This document shows, one piece after another, positions 24,460-35,701 of a DNA stretch of 64,000 nucleotides. Each line of letters starts with the position of its first letter. The first letter of the stretch is position 1. The notes beneath the pieces are model-generated. The model searched no databases. It worked only from the letters and a program-made list of their open reading frames with translations, and was not told the origin of the DNA. A program made the translations under genes and the position numbers. The DNA comes from an uncultured Polaribacter sp. (GTDB lineage Bacteria; Bacteroidota; Bacteroidia; Flavobacteriales; Flavobacteriaceae): assembly GCA_943846595.1 (NCBI GenBank), contig OX044355.1, positions 2,223,501 to 2,287,500 of the forward strand, in the 5' to 3' direction.

Positions 24460-26079
24460 TTACATTTTCAATATTTTATATGTGGAAGATGCTCCTTTTG
24501 AATCGAACTTTAGCATGTAAACTCCTTTCTTAAGTTCTGATAAATCGTGTTGTTCTGTTGATGTATTTTGCACGAAAGAAGTAACTTTCTCTCCTAACAA
24601 AGAGTAAACCGATCCTTTTAGACCAATCAGATTCGGATGTATTTGGATGGTTACGTTATCTAACACAGGATTCGGATATACTTTGATAGCATCCAAACTT
24701 GCATCCTCTTTAACAGATGCAGTCGCTTCTTGGTAGACTCGGACATAATCAATAATCATATCACTCTCCGTAAAAGAACCAGTAATACTAGGCTGAATGG
24801 CTGTATTAAGAAGGATATATTGGTCTGCATCGAAAGGCCATGTACTAGCGTTTCTTACTTCTGGCTGATAGGTATAATGATGAACACCGTCAACTTTAAA
24901 AACCATTTTGGTCGGATACCACTCTAAAGAATAGACATGATAGGCGGTTGAAGCTGTGGGAATGGTTTGTCCTCCGTGATTGACCGTTCCTCCATGGCTA
25001 GATGGTGTATGCATGGCACTTTGAACAAAGTTTTGATTGGTTCCCCAATGCTCCATAATATCAATTTCACCACAAGCTGGCCAACTTACGTTTCCATATC
25101 CTTGTGTTTGCCAATAGGCACCCGCTTCTGTAATATTTTTTCCTAACATCCAAATTGCTGGCCAAGTTCCAACGCCTGTTGGCAAAATGGCTCTTACTTC
25201 TACTTTTCCATAAGTAAAAGCGATCTTCGAATTCAACCTTGCAGATGTATACTGCTTGGTATGCCCTTGGTCAGTATAGGTTTCTTTTTTAGCAACTAAA
25301 TGCATCGATCCGTTGGAGACATAGGTATTATCGATTCTATCTGTGTAGTGCTGAATTTCATTGTTATACCAGCTTCCACCGGAAGGCAACTGGGTTTGAT
25401 GAAACCATTTGTCTGAATCGATAGCTCCTGAACCATCAAACTCATCGGACCAAATTAATTGGTCATAAACAGGATCATCACCTGAACCTGAAGTATCTTC
25501 TAACAAGCCATCGTAGATAAAATCATCGATATAAGCAGTTACAGTGCTTGAATTATTCTCGTCATTCACCTGCAGTAACACGCGATTAAAATCGGTTCGT
25601 GCAATCGGTGGTCCAGAATTTGCATTGTAATTTAAATAACTGTCATTTTCAAAATCAAAAGTAAGGGTTTGCCATTGATCTAAAACAAGTGTCTTGATAA
25701 TTTCAGATTGTGTTTCCCAAGCTGCTCCTATATTTGCATTTTGTAATTTTAGAGAGAGTTGATTGGTTTCATTTCCAGAGATGCCACTCGAGGGAACGTA
25801 TATTTTCAAAGAAAAAATATGCCCCGTTGATAAATCAAAATTAACGGGTGTATCAAAACGAACATTGGCATAAGCACCTCCAGTATCGGTGTATTTTAAA
25901 ACAGTATTCGAAGTATTGATTCCTGTTTGAAAAGGGTTTGAAAACTCGGTGTCAATTCCACTATCATCCCCTGCCCAAGTTGTGATAGTACCATTTCCTT
26001 CAAAGTCATCCTCAACGGTTTCTTGGGCATTTAAGAAAAGAGAACATACTATCAGTGCCAAAGTCAATATTTTTTTCAT
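24460..26079 (-). CDS. Secreted GH16 endo-beta-glucanase (laminarinase-type) with T9SS C-terminal sorting domain
   Basis: A signal peptide (MKKILTLALIVCSLFLNAQ) is followed by a carbohydrate-binding-like beta-sandwich (about 25-195) and a GH16 domain (about 205-450). The catalytic motif is GEIDIMEHWG (around residue 340), the E-x-D-x-x-E nucleophile/acid-base pair of laminarinases. The last ~75 residues (VYPNPVLDNVTIQIHP to YMLKFDSKG) are a type IX secretion sorting domain, so the enzyme is expected outside the cell or on the surface. It probably degrades algal beta-1,3-glucan. Eight consecutive C residues directly precede the start codon. Confidence 0.92.
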   Translation of the reverse strand: MKKILTLALIVCSLFLNAQETVEDDFEGNGTITTWAGDDSGIDTEFSNPFQTGINTSNTVLKYTDTGGAYANVRFDTPVNFDLSTGHIFSLKIYVPSSGISGNETNQLSLKLQNANIGAAWETQSEIIKTLVLDQWQTLTFDFENDSYLNYNANSGPPIARTDFNRVLLQVNDENNSSTVTAYIDDFIYDGLLEDTSGSGDDPVYDQLIWSDEFDGSGAIDSDKWFHQTQLPSGGSWYNNEIQHYTDRIDNTYVSNGSMHLVAKKETYTDQGHTKQYTSARLNSKIAFTYGKVEVRAILPTGVGTWPAIWMLGKNITEAGAYWQTQGYGNVSWPACGEIDIMEHWGTNQNFVQSAMHTPSSHGGTVNHGGQTIPTASTAYHVYSLEWYPTKMVFKVDGVHHYTYQPEVRNASTWPFDADQYILLNTAIQPSITGSFTESDMIIDYVRVYQEATASVKEDASLDAIKVYPNPVLDNVTIQIHPNLIGLKGSVYSLLGEKVTSFVQNTSTEQHDLSELKKGVYMLKFDSKGASSTYKILKM

Positions 26080-26087
26080 GGGGGGGG
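26080..26087 (-). repeat. Homopolymeric C8 tract abutting the GH16 start codon
   Basis: On the coding strand, eight Cs lie directly between the AT-rich leader and the ATG of the GH16 gene. A tract of this composition is rare in this AT-rich sequence. It could be prone to length change by slippage, altering translation of the enzyme; that effect is inference. Confidence 0.7.
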
Positions 26088-26269
26088 TAAGTTTATTTTT
26101 TCAAATAAAGTGACTTTTTAATGCTAACACAAAATAATCACCCATACAAATACAATACATCAAAAAAAAAGTCTTAAAAAAATTCTTAGAGGATCATTGC
26201 AAAAGAACACAAAAACAGCAGGAAAAGGACATGTGTATTTATGCTAAAAAACCAAACAACTCCTTTCAT

Positions 26270-26494
<225 letters not shown>

Positions 26495-27049
26495 TTATTT
26501 TTTTTGGGTAGTAGGTGGGTATTTCGCAAGAATTTCTTTAACAAATTCTTTGATTCGGAGTTCTTTTTTTTCTCGACTCTGCATGCGTAAAGCTCCTGTA
26601 CCAATTCCTTGCCAGATCAATTCTTTCTTTTCCCTATCTATAAAATCAATAAAAAGCGTACCCTCTGAATATTGCGAAATACTCATATTTGTATTCATAC
26701 CATTCATCATCCAAGAATTCCAACCCCAGCCAAAACCATAGCCAAAACCATAGCCGAAATTATTTTGATTGACGTTTACTTTTTCTCTTGATTTGGTAAA
26801 AATACTCACCAGCATATCTGGATTTTCAGATTTGGTTAATCCTTTTGCCTTTAATTCTGTAGAAATGGCGCGTAAAATTCTTTTTTTATCCAAATCAGAA
26901 ATACTAGACTTATCAATTCCTGGCTTATAAAAAGCAAATGTTTTGTACTTTTTAAAATCTACATTCTCATCATAATCTGCGAGGACTTTGACGGAATAAC
27001 AGGAAGTAAGAAATGCAAGGCTAAGAAATAAAAACAGGTAGTTTTTCAT
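26495..27049 (-). CDS. DUF4136 lipoprotein
   Basis: This 184-residue lipoprotein has a signal with the lipobox LAFLTSC (Cys at 17). The mature part follows the DUF4136 pattern: VDFKKYKTFAFYKPG, then RILRAISTELKAKGLTKSENPDMLVS, a Gly/Tyr/Trp-rich stretch (FGYGFGYGFGWGW), and GTLFIDFIDREKKELIWQG. It is expected on the periplasmic side of an envelope membrane, with unknown function. It follows hutU by 10 bp on the same strand and may be transcribed with it. Confidence 0.85.
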   Translation of the reverse strand: MKNYLFLFLSLAFLTSCYSVKVLADYDENVDFKKYKTFAFYKPGIDKSSISDLDKKRILRAISTELKAKGLTKSENPDMLVSIFTKSREKVNVNQNNFGYGFGYGFGWGWNSWMMNGMNTNMSISQYSEGTLFIDFIDREKKELIWQGIGTGALRMQSREKKELRIKEFVKEILAKYPPTTQKK

Positions 27050-27059
27050 GATATTACTT

Positions 27060-29048
27060 TTAAATTATTGAGTTTATTAAGGCATCGTCTACTAAATTTG
27101 GCAAGGTAACTTTTAATTTTTTCTCAGATTTCATTGCTCTTTTGATAGCAAAAACAGCTGCTTCATTTCTTGCCCAACTTCTTCTAGAGATTCCATTATT
27201 GACATCCCAAAAAAGCATGGAATCCAATCGCTTCGATGCAGACTTAGAACCATCAATAAGCATGCCAAAACCTCCATTAACCACTTCTCCCCAGCCTACT
27301 CCTCCTCCATTATGAATAGAAACCCATGTTGCGCCTCTAAAACTATCTCCAATTACATTTTGAATTGCCATGTCTGCAGTAAACTTAGAACCATCATAAA
27401 TATTGGATGTTTCGCGGTACGGTGAATCGGTTCCAGAAACATCATGATGGTCTCTTCCTAAAATAACATTTCCAATTTCTCCTCGCTTAATTGCTTTGTT
27501 AAATGCTTTTGCAATCTTTACACGCCCTTCAGCATCTGCATACAAAATTCGTGCTTGAGACCCTACCACCAAGTTGTTCTTTTGTGCGCCTTGTATCCAT
27601 TGAATATTATCAGCCATTTGTTGTTGAATTTCTGGAGGTGATTGCTGCTTTATCTCCTCTAGCACCTTACAAGCAATTGCATCTGTTTTCGCCAAATCTT
27701 CTGGGTCTCCGGATGCACATACCCATCTAAAAGGTCCAAAACCATAATCGAAACATATAGGTCCCATAATGTCTTGCACATAACTGGAATATTTAAAGTC
27801 AATCTTATTGTCTGCCATCACATCGGCTCCTGCCCTGCTAGCTTCTAGTAAAAAAGCATTTCCGTAATCGAAAAAATAGGTGCCTCTGGCAGTGTGTTTA
27901 TTAATCGCGTTTGCATGTCTTTTCAATGTTTCTTGTACTTTTTCTTTAAACAATATTGGGTTTTCTGCCATCATTGTATTGGCTGCCTCAAAAGAAAGAT
28001 CAGCTGGATAGTACCCGCCTGCCCAAGGATTGTGGAGAGAGGTTTGATCAGAACCTAAATCGACATGTATCCCTGCTTTATCAAATTGTTCCCAAACATC
28101 CACAACATTCCCCAAATAGGCCAATGAGACTATCTCTTTGGATAATTTTGCTGATTTTACTCTAGCAACAAGCACATCCAAATCCGTTATTTTCTCATCT
28201 ATCCAACCTTGATCCAGTCGTATTTGAGTAATTTTTGGATTTACTTCAGCACATACGGTTATACAGCCTGCAATGGTTCCTGCTTTGGGTTGTGCTCCAG
28301 ACATTCCTCCCAAACCAGAAGTCACAAAGAGATTCCCGACAGGAGTTTTATTTATTTTACGAAAAGCATTTAATACTGTAATGGTTGTGCCATGAACAAT
28401 TCCTTGAGGACCAATATACATATAACTACCCGCTGTCATTTGCCCATACTGAGAAACGCCCAATGCGTTCATTTTTTCCAAATCATCTGGTTTGGAATAA
28501 TTGGGAATGACCATTCCGTTGGTCACCACAACTCGAGGTGCATTTTTATGCGATGGAAATAATCCCATCGGATGCCCAGAATACATCGTCAATGTTTGTT
28601 TGTCTGTCATCTCCGACAGGTATTTCATGGTTAGTAAATACTGGGCCCAATTTTGAAAAACAGCACCATTGCCTCCATAAGTAATCAATTCATGCGGGTG
28701 TTGGGCAACTGCATAATCCAAATTGTTCTGTATCATGAGCATAATGGCTTTTGCTTGAGAAGACTTTCCTGGGTATTCAGAAATTGCTCTGGCTTTCATT
28801 TCATATTCGGGGCGAAAGCGGTACATGTAAATCCGTCCGTATTTTGCTAATTCATCTGCAAATTCTGGTAATAGTGTGGCATGATGCTTTTTGTCAAAAT
28901 AACGAAGTGCATTTTTAAGGGCTAATTTTTTCTCGGAAGAAGTTAAAATATCTTTTCGTTTTGGCGCATGATTTATTGCGACTTCGTATTCTTTTTTTTT
29001 GGGCAAAACGTCTGGAATTCCTTGTTGTATTTGAGCTGCAAATGTCAT
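27060..29048 (-). CDS. hutU: Urocanate hydratase (urocanase), Bacteroidota long type
   Basis: HutU hydrates urocanate to imidazolonepropionate in histidine degradation, using tightly bound NAD. Conserved blocks include TYGGNGAVFQNWAQYL, TSGLGGMSGAQPKAG, FFDYGNAFLLEASRAGAD and SIHNGGGVGWGEVVNGGFG. At 662 residues it is about 100 longer than the E. coli-type enzyme, as is usual for this branch. Other hut genes are not adjacent. It is divergent from icmF with 130 bp between starts. Confidence 0.95.
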   Translation of the reverse strand: MTFAAQIQQGIPDVLPKKKEYEVAINHAPKRKDILTSSEKKLALKNALRYFDKKHHATLLPEFADELAKYGRIYMYRFRPEYEMKARAISEYPGKSSQAKAIMLMIQNNLDYAVAQHPHELITYGGNGAVFQNWAQYLLTMKYLSEMTDKQTLTMYSGHPMGLFPSHKNAPRVVVTNGMVIPNYSKPDDLEKMNALGVSQYGQMTAGSYMYIGPQGIVHGTTITVLNAFRKINKTPVGNLFVTSGLGGMSGAQPKAGTIAGCITVCAEVNPKITQIRLDQGWIDEKITDLDVLVARVKSAKLSKEIVSLAYLGNVVDVWEQFDKAGIHVDLGSDQTSLHNPWAGGYYPADLSFEAANTMMAENPILFKEKVQETLKRHANAINKHTARGTYFFDYGNAFLLEASRAGADVMADNKIDFKYSSYVQDIMGPICFDYGFGPFRWVCASGDPEDLAKTDAIACKVLEEIKQQSPPEIQQQMADNIQWIQGAQKNNLVVGSQARILYADAEGRVKIAKAFNKAIKRGEIGNVILGRDHHDVSGTDSPYRETSNIYDGSKFTADMAIQNVIGDSFRGATWVSIHNGGGVGWGEVVNGGFGMLIDGSKSASKRLDSMLFWDVNNGISRRSWARNEAAVFAIKRAMKSEKKLKVTLPNLVDDALINSII

Positions 29049-29074
29049 AAAAGTTTTATTTTCAAAATCTGAAA

Positions 29075-29082
29075 CAAATATA
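29075..29082 (-). promoter_or_regulatory. Possible hutU -7 box
   Basis: TATATTTG on the minus strand, 26 bp before the hutU start, matches the -7 consensus perfectly. A -33 TTTG at the right spacing is absent, so the assignment is tentative. Confidence 0.35.
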
Positions 29083-29178
29083 TTTCTTTTTTAAATACTT
29101 TAATTAACTATTCAAAAAAATAGCGTTTCTTTTAGGAAATCCGTAAATTGCACCTTTAATTTTCTATCAAATTTACGA

Positions 29179-32100
29179 ATGGAACAAATTAAACCCTATC
29201 ATCCAATCTATAAAGTAAGAATTGTAACAGCTGCCTCGCTTTTTGATGGGCACGATGCCGCGATCAATATCATGCGCAGAATCATTCAATCTACCGGAGT
29301 AGAAGTCATTCACCTCGGACATGACCGTAGCGTGGAAGAGGTAGTCAATTGCGCCATTCAAGAGGATGCCAATGCCATAGCAATCACCTCTTACCAAGGA
29401 GGTCATAATGAGTATTTTAAATACATGTTCGATTTGTTGAAAGAAAAAGGTGCCAGCCACATCAAAATATTTGGTGGCGGGGGTGGTGTTATTCTTCCTG
29501 AAGAAATAGAAGAATTAATGACTTACGGGATTGCACGTATTTATTCTCCAGATGATGGACGTGCCCTGGGTTTGCAAGGAATGATTAATGATTTAGTACT
29601 ACAAGCAGATTATGCAATTGGGAACGTTCTTAACGATGAACTTGAACATTTAGCAAAAAAAGAAATTGGCAGCATTGCGCGTATTATTTCTGCGGCTGAA
29701 AACTTTCCTGAGGTAGCCAAAGCAACCTTAGAAAGCATTCACCTAAAAAATAAAAACTCAAAAATACCTGTCCTAGGAATTACAGGTACTGGAGGGGCAG
29801 GAAAATCCTCTTTGGTCGATGAATTGGTACGTCGTTTTTTAATGGATTTCCCTAAAAAGACAATCGGAATTATTTCTGTAGATCCCTCAAAAAGGAAAAC
29901 GGGGGGAGCACTTTTGGGCGATCGAATACGAATGAATGCCATTCACAACGAACGCGTTTACATGCGCTCCTTGGCTACCCGTCAATCCAACTTAGCGCTT
30001 TCAAAATACGTAAATGAGGCGATACAAGTTTTAAAAGCCGCCGAATTTGATTTAATAGTTTTAGAAACTTCTGGTATTGGGCAATCGGATACTGAAATTA
30101 TTGAACATTCGGATACCTCTTTGTATGTAATGACTCCTGAATTTGGCGCTGCAACACAGTTAGAAAAAATTGACATGTTGGATTTTGCAGATTTAGTAGC
30201 CATTAATAAGTTTGACAAACGCGGTGCTATAGACGCAGTTAGAGATGTCAAAAAGCAATACATGCGCAACAATAATTTGTGGCACATACATCAAGATGAT
30301 CTTCCAGTATACGGCACCATTGCTTCCCAGTTCAATGACCCAGGGATGAATACGCTGTATAAAAAACTCATGGATAAGTTGGTGGAAAAAACGGGTGCTG
30401 ATTTAAAATCTTCGTTTGAAATTACGACTAAAATGTCTGAAAAGATATTTGTGATTCCACCTGCAAGAGTTCGTTATCTATCGGAAATTGCAGAAAGCAA
30501 CAGAGCCTATAACAAAAAAGTAAATTCACAAGTGGAAGTTGCTCAAAAACTATATGGAATCTATCAAACAATTTTATCCATTACCGAAAGTAACCAAACT
30601 GTAACAACCTTCAAAGCAGCGAACTCTTTTCTAACAAAAACAGGAATTGATAGCGATGCAATTCTAGCGCTCGAATCGATTCAGGACGATATTGAATTTA
30701 TCCAACTTTTATTTGGACAATTTGAAAAAGTAAAATTGAATTTGGATCCCTACAACTGGGAAGTTATTCTCAATTGGCCTGCGAAAGTTCAAAGATACAA
30801 GCAACCAATTTACACGTTTAAAGTAAGAGATAAAGAAATCAATATCGAAACGCATAGCGAATCATTATCGCATTCTCAAATACCCAAAATTGCCTTACCA
30901 AAATACCAAGCTTGGGGCGATTTATTAGGTTGGAATTTACAGGAAAATGTACCTGGAGAATTTCCCTACACTGCAGGGCTATATCCTTTTAAACGTATGG
31001 GCGAGGACCCTACCAGAATGTTTGCTGGTGAAGGAGGTCCCGAAAGAACCAACAGACGCTTTCATTATGTGAGTTTGGGCATGGACGCTAAAAGACTTTC
31101 GACTGCCTTTGATTCTGTAACACTCTATGGAAATGATCCAGGGATTCGCCCAGATATCTATGGAAAAATTGGAAATGCAGGGGTATCTATATGCTGTCTG
31201 GACGATGCTAAAAAACTGTATTCTGGTTTTGATTTGAGCCACCACATGACTTCTGTTTCGATGACTATTAATGGTCCAGCTCCCATGTTACTAGGTTTCT
31301 TTATGAATGCAGCAATAGATCAAAATTGCGAAAAATACATCAAAGAGCACCAATTGGAAAAAGAGGTAGAGACAGCTTTTGTAGCAATGTACGATGCCAA
31401 AGGACTAGAAAGACCTCTTTACCAAGGTTCCTTACCAGAAGGAAACAATGGTTTAGGGTTGTTACTTTTAGGGCTTACCGGTGATTTGGTTTTGCCGCAA
31501 GCGGTATATCAACAAATTAAAAAAGAAACCTTAACACAAGTTCGAGGAACTGTACAAGCAGATATTTTAAAAGAAGACCAAGCACAGAATACCTGTATTT
31601 TTTCTACTGAATTCGCATTGCGATTGATGGGAGATGTACAAGAATATTTCATTGAAAAACAAGTGCGAAACTTTTATTCGGTTTCTATTTCTGGATATCA
31701 TATTGCCGAAGCGGGCGCGAACCCTATTACCCAATTGGCGTTGACACTGTCTAACGGATTTACCTATGTAGAATATTATTTAAGTCGTGGTATGGACATC
31801 AATCAATTTGGCCCCAACTTGTCATTCTTCTTTTCCAACGGAATTGATCCTGAGTATTCGGTAATTGGTAGAGTTGCCCGTAAAATATGGGCCAAAGCCA
31901 TGAAACATAAATATGGTGCCAATGCGAGGGCTCAAATGTTAAAATACCACATTCAAACTTCTGGGCGCTCTTTGCATGCACAGGAAATTGATTTTAATGA
32001 CATTCGAACAACACTGCAAGCCCTGTATGCTATTAATGATAACTGCAATTCCTTACATACAAATGCCTATGACGAGGCCATTACAACCCCTACGGAGGAA

Positions 32101-32643
32101 TCGGTGCGAAGAGCCATGGCCATTCAATTGATTATTAACAAAGAATTGGGATTGACTAAGAATGAAAATCCAATTCAAGGAGCCTTTATTATTGAAGAAT
32201 TGACCGATTTGGTGGAAGAGGCCGTCCTATTAGAATTTGACAGAATTACAGAACGTGGCGGTGTTTTAGGCGCTATGGAAACCATGTATCAACGTTCAAA
32301 AATTCAGGAAGAAAGCCTGTATTATGAAACCTTAAAACACAATGGTGAATTTCCAATTATCGGAGTGAATACCTTCTTAAGTTCAAAAGGCTCTCCGACC
32401 ATTCAACCTGCGGAAGTAATTCGTGCAACAGTATCGGAAAAACAATTTCAAATTCAAACAAAAGAGCACCTGAATAAGGCGAACTTTGAACAAGTAAAAA
32501 TACAACTAGCGCAACTGCAAAAGGCAGCAATACAAAATGACAATTTATTTGAAAAATTAATGGAAGCTACCAAAGTTTGCTCTTTGGGACAGCTTACGGA
32601 GGCCTTGTTTAAGGTTGGCGGACAGTATCGCAGAAATATGTAA
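29179..32643 (+). CDS. icmF: Fused isobutyryl-CoA mutase IcmF (B12 domain, G-protein chaperone, mutase)
   Basis: IcmF interconverts isobutyryl-CoA and n-butyryl-CoA with adenosylcobalamin. The 1154-residue protein has, in order, a B12-binding domain (DGHDAAIN with ligand His25), a MeaB-like GTPase (GTGGAGKSS near residue 202) and a mutase barrel (from about 560). In the mutase, Phe604 stands where methylmalonyl-CoA mutase has Tyr (YPFKRM region), and Gln803 (EDQAQNTC) aligns with its substrate Arg (human Arg228, EFMVRNTY). These swaps favour isobutyryl- over methylmalonyl-CoA. It is monocistronic with a terminator. Confidence 0.92.
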   Translation: MEQIKPYHPIYKVRIVTAASLFDGHDAAINIMRRIIQSTGVEVIHLGHDRSVEEVVNCAIQEDANAIAITSYQGGHNEYFKYMFDLLKEKGASHIKIFGGGGGVILPEEIEELMTYGIARIYSPDDGRALGLQGMINDLVLQADYAIGNVLNDELEHLAKKEIGSIARIISAAENFPEVAKATLESIHLKNKNSKIPVLGITGTGGAGKSSLVDELVRRFLMDFPKKTIGIISVDPSKRKTGGALLGDRIRMNAIHNERVYMRSLATRQSNLALSKYVNEAIQVLKAAEFDLIVLETSGIGQSDTEIIEHSDTSLYVMTPEFGAATQLEKIDMLDFADLVAINKFDKRGAIDAVRDVKKQYMRNNNLWHIHQDDLPVYGTIASQFNDPGMNTLYKKLMDKLVEKTGADLKSSFEITTKMSEKIFVIPPARVRYLSEIAESNRAYNKKVNSQVEVAQKLYGIYQTILSITESNQTVTTFKAANSFLTKTGIDSDAILALESIQDDIEFIQLLFGQFEKVKLNLDPYNWEVILNWPAKVQRYKQPIYTFKVRDKEINIETHSESLSHSQIPKIALPKYQAWGDLLGWNLQENVPGEFPYTAGLYPFKRMGEDPTRMFAGEGGPERTNRRFHYVSLGMDAKRLSTAFDSVTLYGNDPGIRPDIYGKIGNAGVSICCLDDAKKLYSGFDLSHHMTSVSMTINGPAPMLLGFFMNAAIDQNCEKYIKEHQLEKEVETAFVAMYDAKGLERPLYQGSLPEGNNGLGLLLLGLTGDLVLPQAVYQQIKKETLTQVRGTVQADILKEDQAQNTCIFSTEFALRLMGDVQEYFIEKQVRNFYSVSISGYHIAEAGANPITQLALTLSNGFTYVEYYLSRGMDINQFGPNLSFFFSNGIDPEYSVIGRVARKIWAKAMKHKYGANARAQMLKYHIQTSGRSLHAQEIDFNDIRTTLQALYAINDNCNSLHTNAYDEAITTPTEESVRRAMAIQLIINKELGLTKNENPIQGAFIIEELTDLVEEAVLLEFDRITERGGVLGAMETMYQRSKIQEESLYYETLKHNGEFPIIGVNTFLSSKGSPTIQPAEVIRATVSEKQFQIQTKEHLNKANFEQVKIQLAQLQKAAIQNDNLFEKLMEATKVCSLGQLTEALFKVGGQYRRNM

Positions 32644-32680
32644 GCAATGAATTGTTTTCAGTAAAAAATTCTTTTCCATA

Positions 32681-32708
32681 AAAAAACGTGCTATTAGCAC
32701 GGTTTTTT
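32681..32708 (+). terminator. Terminator of icmF
   Basis: AAAAAACGTGCT and AGCACGGTTTTTTT form a short hairpin (6-bp GC-containing core, loop ATT) with a U-run about 40 bp after the icmF stop. Confidence 0.8.
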
Positions 32709-32726
32709 TACGTTATGAGATAAAAG

Positions 32727-33369
32727 TTAATACTTTTCGTAAGTAGTTTGTTCAGTTTTCAAGTAATTGATAATATGGTCAATGGTTCGGTTCTTAGCTT
32801 TCTCTAAGGTTGTGGTAAAATTGAAGAAGAAAACGGAGGCTTCCCCAATGGCGATGAAATCTAGAATTTCTTTGTCGTTTTTGGTATCATATACCGCTAC
32901 CTTCACATTGATCACGCAATATTCAACAGAAGTGGAAGTATCCATACCCCCCATGCCGTTCATTCCCCCTATATTTCCAGACTGTCTCCATTCATATCTG
33001 TTTGTAATTTCGAAGTTCGAAAAGTGAATGACATAATCGGCATCTGCAGTATTTAAAGAAGCATACGTCACCTTTGAAATGTCGTATGTGACGTCTCCAA
33101 AAACCTTGCTTGCCTTTATTTTTTTTGGAAAAATCATTTAAATACTGACTGGAAAAAGCTGCTTTTTCTTCGTAATTTTTTTGGAAGGTATTGGAAAACT
33201 CAAGCACTTTAATGTCATCAGTAGCAATGAGGATCACTTTCTTTGTTTCTGGGGTTTCAATCTCTGCTTTCTTTGAAATGAAAGTAACGTATTGTTTAGA
33301 CACCTTGCAGGAAGCAAAACTAAAAAAAACGAGTATCGTTACTAAAAATAGGTAGGAATTTCTTTTCAT
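32727..33369 (-). pseudogene. Frameshifted lipoprotein gene of unknown function
   Basis: The gene opens at 33369 with a lipoprotein signal (MKRNSYLFLVTILVFFSFASC) and runs in one frame to about residue 83 (NDFSKKN). It continues in the +1 frame (KIKASKVFGDVTYDISK, then YVIHFSNFEI, a Gly/Met-rich loop, and YLKTEQTTYEKY) to a stop at 32727. The switch point is a run of eight A residues (33119-33126 on the plus strand as T8); seven would restore one reading frame of about 213 residues. Either the gene is broken, or the sequence has an error, or transcriptional slippage restores it. Confidence 0.7.
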
Positions 33370-33517
33370 ATTTTTTTTTCAAACTTACTACAATTTTAAA
33401 AATTCATGTACACTAAGATAGAAAACATGGTTCGTTTCCTAAATTGGTGCTTGAAAAAAAGGCGCTGGTTTGGCATAAAAAACACTCATCTTTAAAAAGT
33501 AAATGCGCGAACAACCC

Positions 33518-35482
33518 CTATCGTCTTCGCTTGGGTGCTCTGCTTACTTTCTTTTTACGTTTGTTAAAAGGAACCAGTACGGCATCATCAAAGGTGTTTT
33601 TAGCCTGTTTCGCCTGTTTGTTCTTTTTCCAAGAATTGTTCTCGGGCAATAAGCGTTGTAACAAATCTTGCCTTCCTACTTTGTTCAAGGTTTTTTTAAT
33701 CCAATCTTTGTTTTCTTTCTTGTACCAAAAGAAAAACTTGTGCTGATCTTCTTTCTCCTTTTTTGTTTTCGGAGTTTTTGTAGGTTTTAAGGTGTAGGGA
33801 TGGTAGCCTGAATAATAAATAACCGTGGCTACTGTCATTGGTGTGGGTGTAAAACCTTGGACTTGCTCTAGCTGAAAGCCCATATCTTTGGTTTCTGCTG
33901 CTAAATTGGCCATGTCTTCTACTTCACTTGCTGGATGACTGGAAATAAAATAAGGAATCAATTGCAAGTTCAATTTTTTCTTGATATTGATTTTATCGAA
34001 ACGCTCTTTAAACTTATGGAAATAAGTAAACGAAGGCTTTCGCATCAATTTTAAAACAGGATCAGACGTGTGTTCTGGGGCTACTTTTAAACGTCCAGAA
34101 ACGTGTTTGGTCATTACCTCTTCTGTATAGGCATCCAACTCTTTTGGGTCTGCATTTTTATTGAATTCTGGGACCAACATATCATGGCGAATTCCACTTC
34201 CAATAAACGATTTTTTTATCTTTGGATGCTTATCTACTGCTTGATACAAGTCCGTTAATGGTTTGTGTGAGGTATCTAGATTGGAGCAAATTACTGGAGA
34301 AATACAACTTGGTGCCACACATTTATCACAAATAGATTGTACTTTCCCCTTCATCTGATACATGTTTGCCGAAGGGCCTCCAATATCTGACAAATAGCCT
34401 TTAAAGTCGGGCATGTTTGCTACTTTATCTACTTCTTTCAATACCGATTCTTGACTTCTACTGGCAATAAACTTACCTTGGTGTGCAGAAATAGTACAAA
34501 AGCTACACCCACCAAAACACCCTCGGTGAATGTTTATTGAAAATTTGATCATTTCAAAGGCCGGTATTGGTCCTCGTTTGTTGTATTTCGGGTGTGGCAA
34601 ACGCGTAAAAGGCAAATCGAAAGAACCATCAATTTCCTTTTCTGTCATGGTTGGAAATGGCGGATTAATTACCAAGGTTCTTCCTTCCACTTCTTGTAAA
34701 ATTCGGCGTGCTTTTAATTTATTGGATTCTTGTTCTATCACTTTAAAGTTAGAGGCGAAGGTCTTTTTATCTGCCAAACAAGCTGCGTGCGAGTTGATAG
34801 TCACATCTTCCCAATCATTTACAACGGGAATTTTCTCTTCGTTCTGATTGATTAATACGGCAGTTTGCTTGATGTTTTTTAAACTTGAAAAAGGCACGCC
34901 TTTTTGAAGCAATGAAACAATTTCACGCAATGGTTGTTCGCCCATTCCATAGACCAACATGTCTGCTTTGGAAGTTTCTAAAATGGTTGGTAAGAGTTTG
35001 TCTGACCAATAATCGTAATGCGTTACACGTCTTAAAGACGCTTCAATTCCTCCAATTAAAACGGGAACATCTGGGAATTTTTCTTTTAATATTTTGGAAT
35101 ATACAGAGGTTGCATAATCTGGACGAAACCCTTTGTCACCATTGGGTGTGTAAGCATCTTTGTCTCTGCGTTTTTTACTTGCGGTATAATTACTCACCAT
35201 GGGGTCCATACATCCACCTGTAGCGCCAAAAAACAATCGAGGTTTCCCTAGTTTTTCAAAATCTTGCAAATTATCATGCACACTGGGCTGCGGAACAATC
35301 GCAACTCGCAAACCATAGCTTTCTAAGATACGCCCAATGACTGCAGGCCCAAAAGAAGGGTGATCTACATAGGCATCACCACTAAAGAGAATTACATCCA
35401 ATGCTGTCCAACCACGAAGCTTTACTTCTTTATTTGTTGTTGGTAACCAATCGGTTAGTTGTAATTTCTTTGTTTGCTCCAT
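33518..35482 (-). CDS. YgiQ-family radical SAM protein
   Basis: This is a radical SAM enzyme of the UPF0313/YgiQ family with unknown substrate. The [4Fe-4S] cluster motif CFGGCSFC (CxxxCxxC) is near residue 322, in the context HRGCFGGCSFCTISAHQG. The N-terminal domain begins TDWLPTTNKEVKLRGW, typical of the family, and the basic C-terminus (KKKVSRAPKRRR) may contact nucleic acid. The ATG at 35482 is used because upstream residues are unlike the family. It stands alone on the minus strand. Confidence 0.9.
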   Translation of the reverse strand: MEQTKKLQLTDWLPTTNKEVKLRGWTALDVILFSGDAYVDHPSFGPAVIGRILESYGLRVAIVPQPSVHDNLQDFEKLGKPRLFFGATGGCMDPMVSNYTASKKRRDKDAYTPNGDKGFRPDYATSVYSKILKEKFPDVPVLIGGIEASLRRVTHYDYWSDKLLPTILETSKADMLVYGMGEQPLREIVSLLQKGVPFSSLKNIKQTAVLINQNEEKIPVVNDWEDVTINSHAACLADKKTFASNFKVIEQESNKLKARRILQEVEGRTLVINPPFPTMTEKEIDGSFDLPFTRLPHPKYNKRGPIPAFEMIKFSINIHRGCFGGCSFCTISAHQGKFIASRSQESVLKEVDKVANMPDFKGYLSDIGGPSANMYQMKGKVQSICDKCVAPSCISPVICSNLDTSHKPLTDLYQAVDKHPKIKKSFIGSGIRHDMLVPEFNKNADPKELDAYTEEVMTKHVSGRLKVAPEHTSDPVLKLMRKPSFTYFHKFKERFDKINIKKKLNLQLIPYFISSHPASEVEDMANLAAETKDMGFQLEQVQGFTPTPMTVATVIYYSGYHPYTLKPTKTPKTKKEKEDQHKFFFWYKKENKDWIKKTLNKVGRQDLLQRLLPENNSWKKNKQAKQAKNTFDDAVLVPFNKRKKKVSRAPKRRR

Positions 35483-35701
35483 ATTTTGCAAAAATAGGGA
35501 GAAATTAAACAAGTCTAAACTGTTTATCTATTTATTATGAAGAATAAAACAACCATACGATTTAGATTGAAATAGAAAACCCTATATTTTTTTTTAGATA
35601 CTCATTAAAAAAGAGAAGGAATTTCTAAAATTATTTAAACCCTTCTTTTTTTTAGTAACTCTTTTTTGTTTTGTAATTTTAGCAAAATAAAACGTCCCAA
35701 C

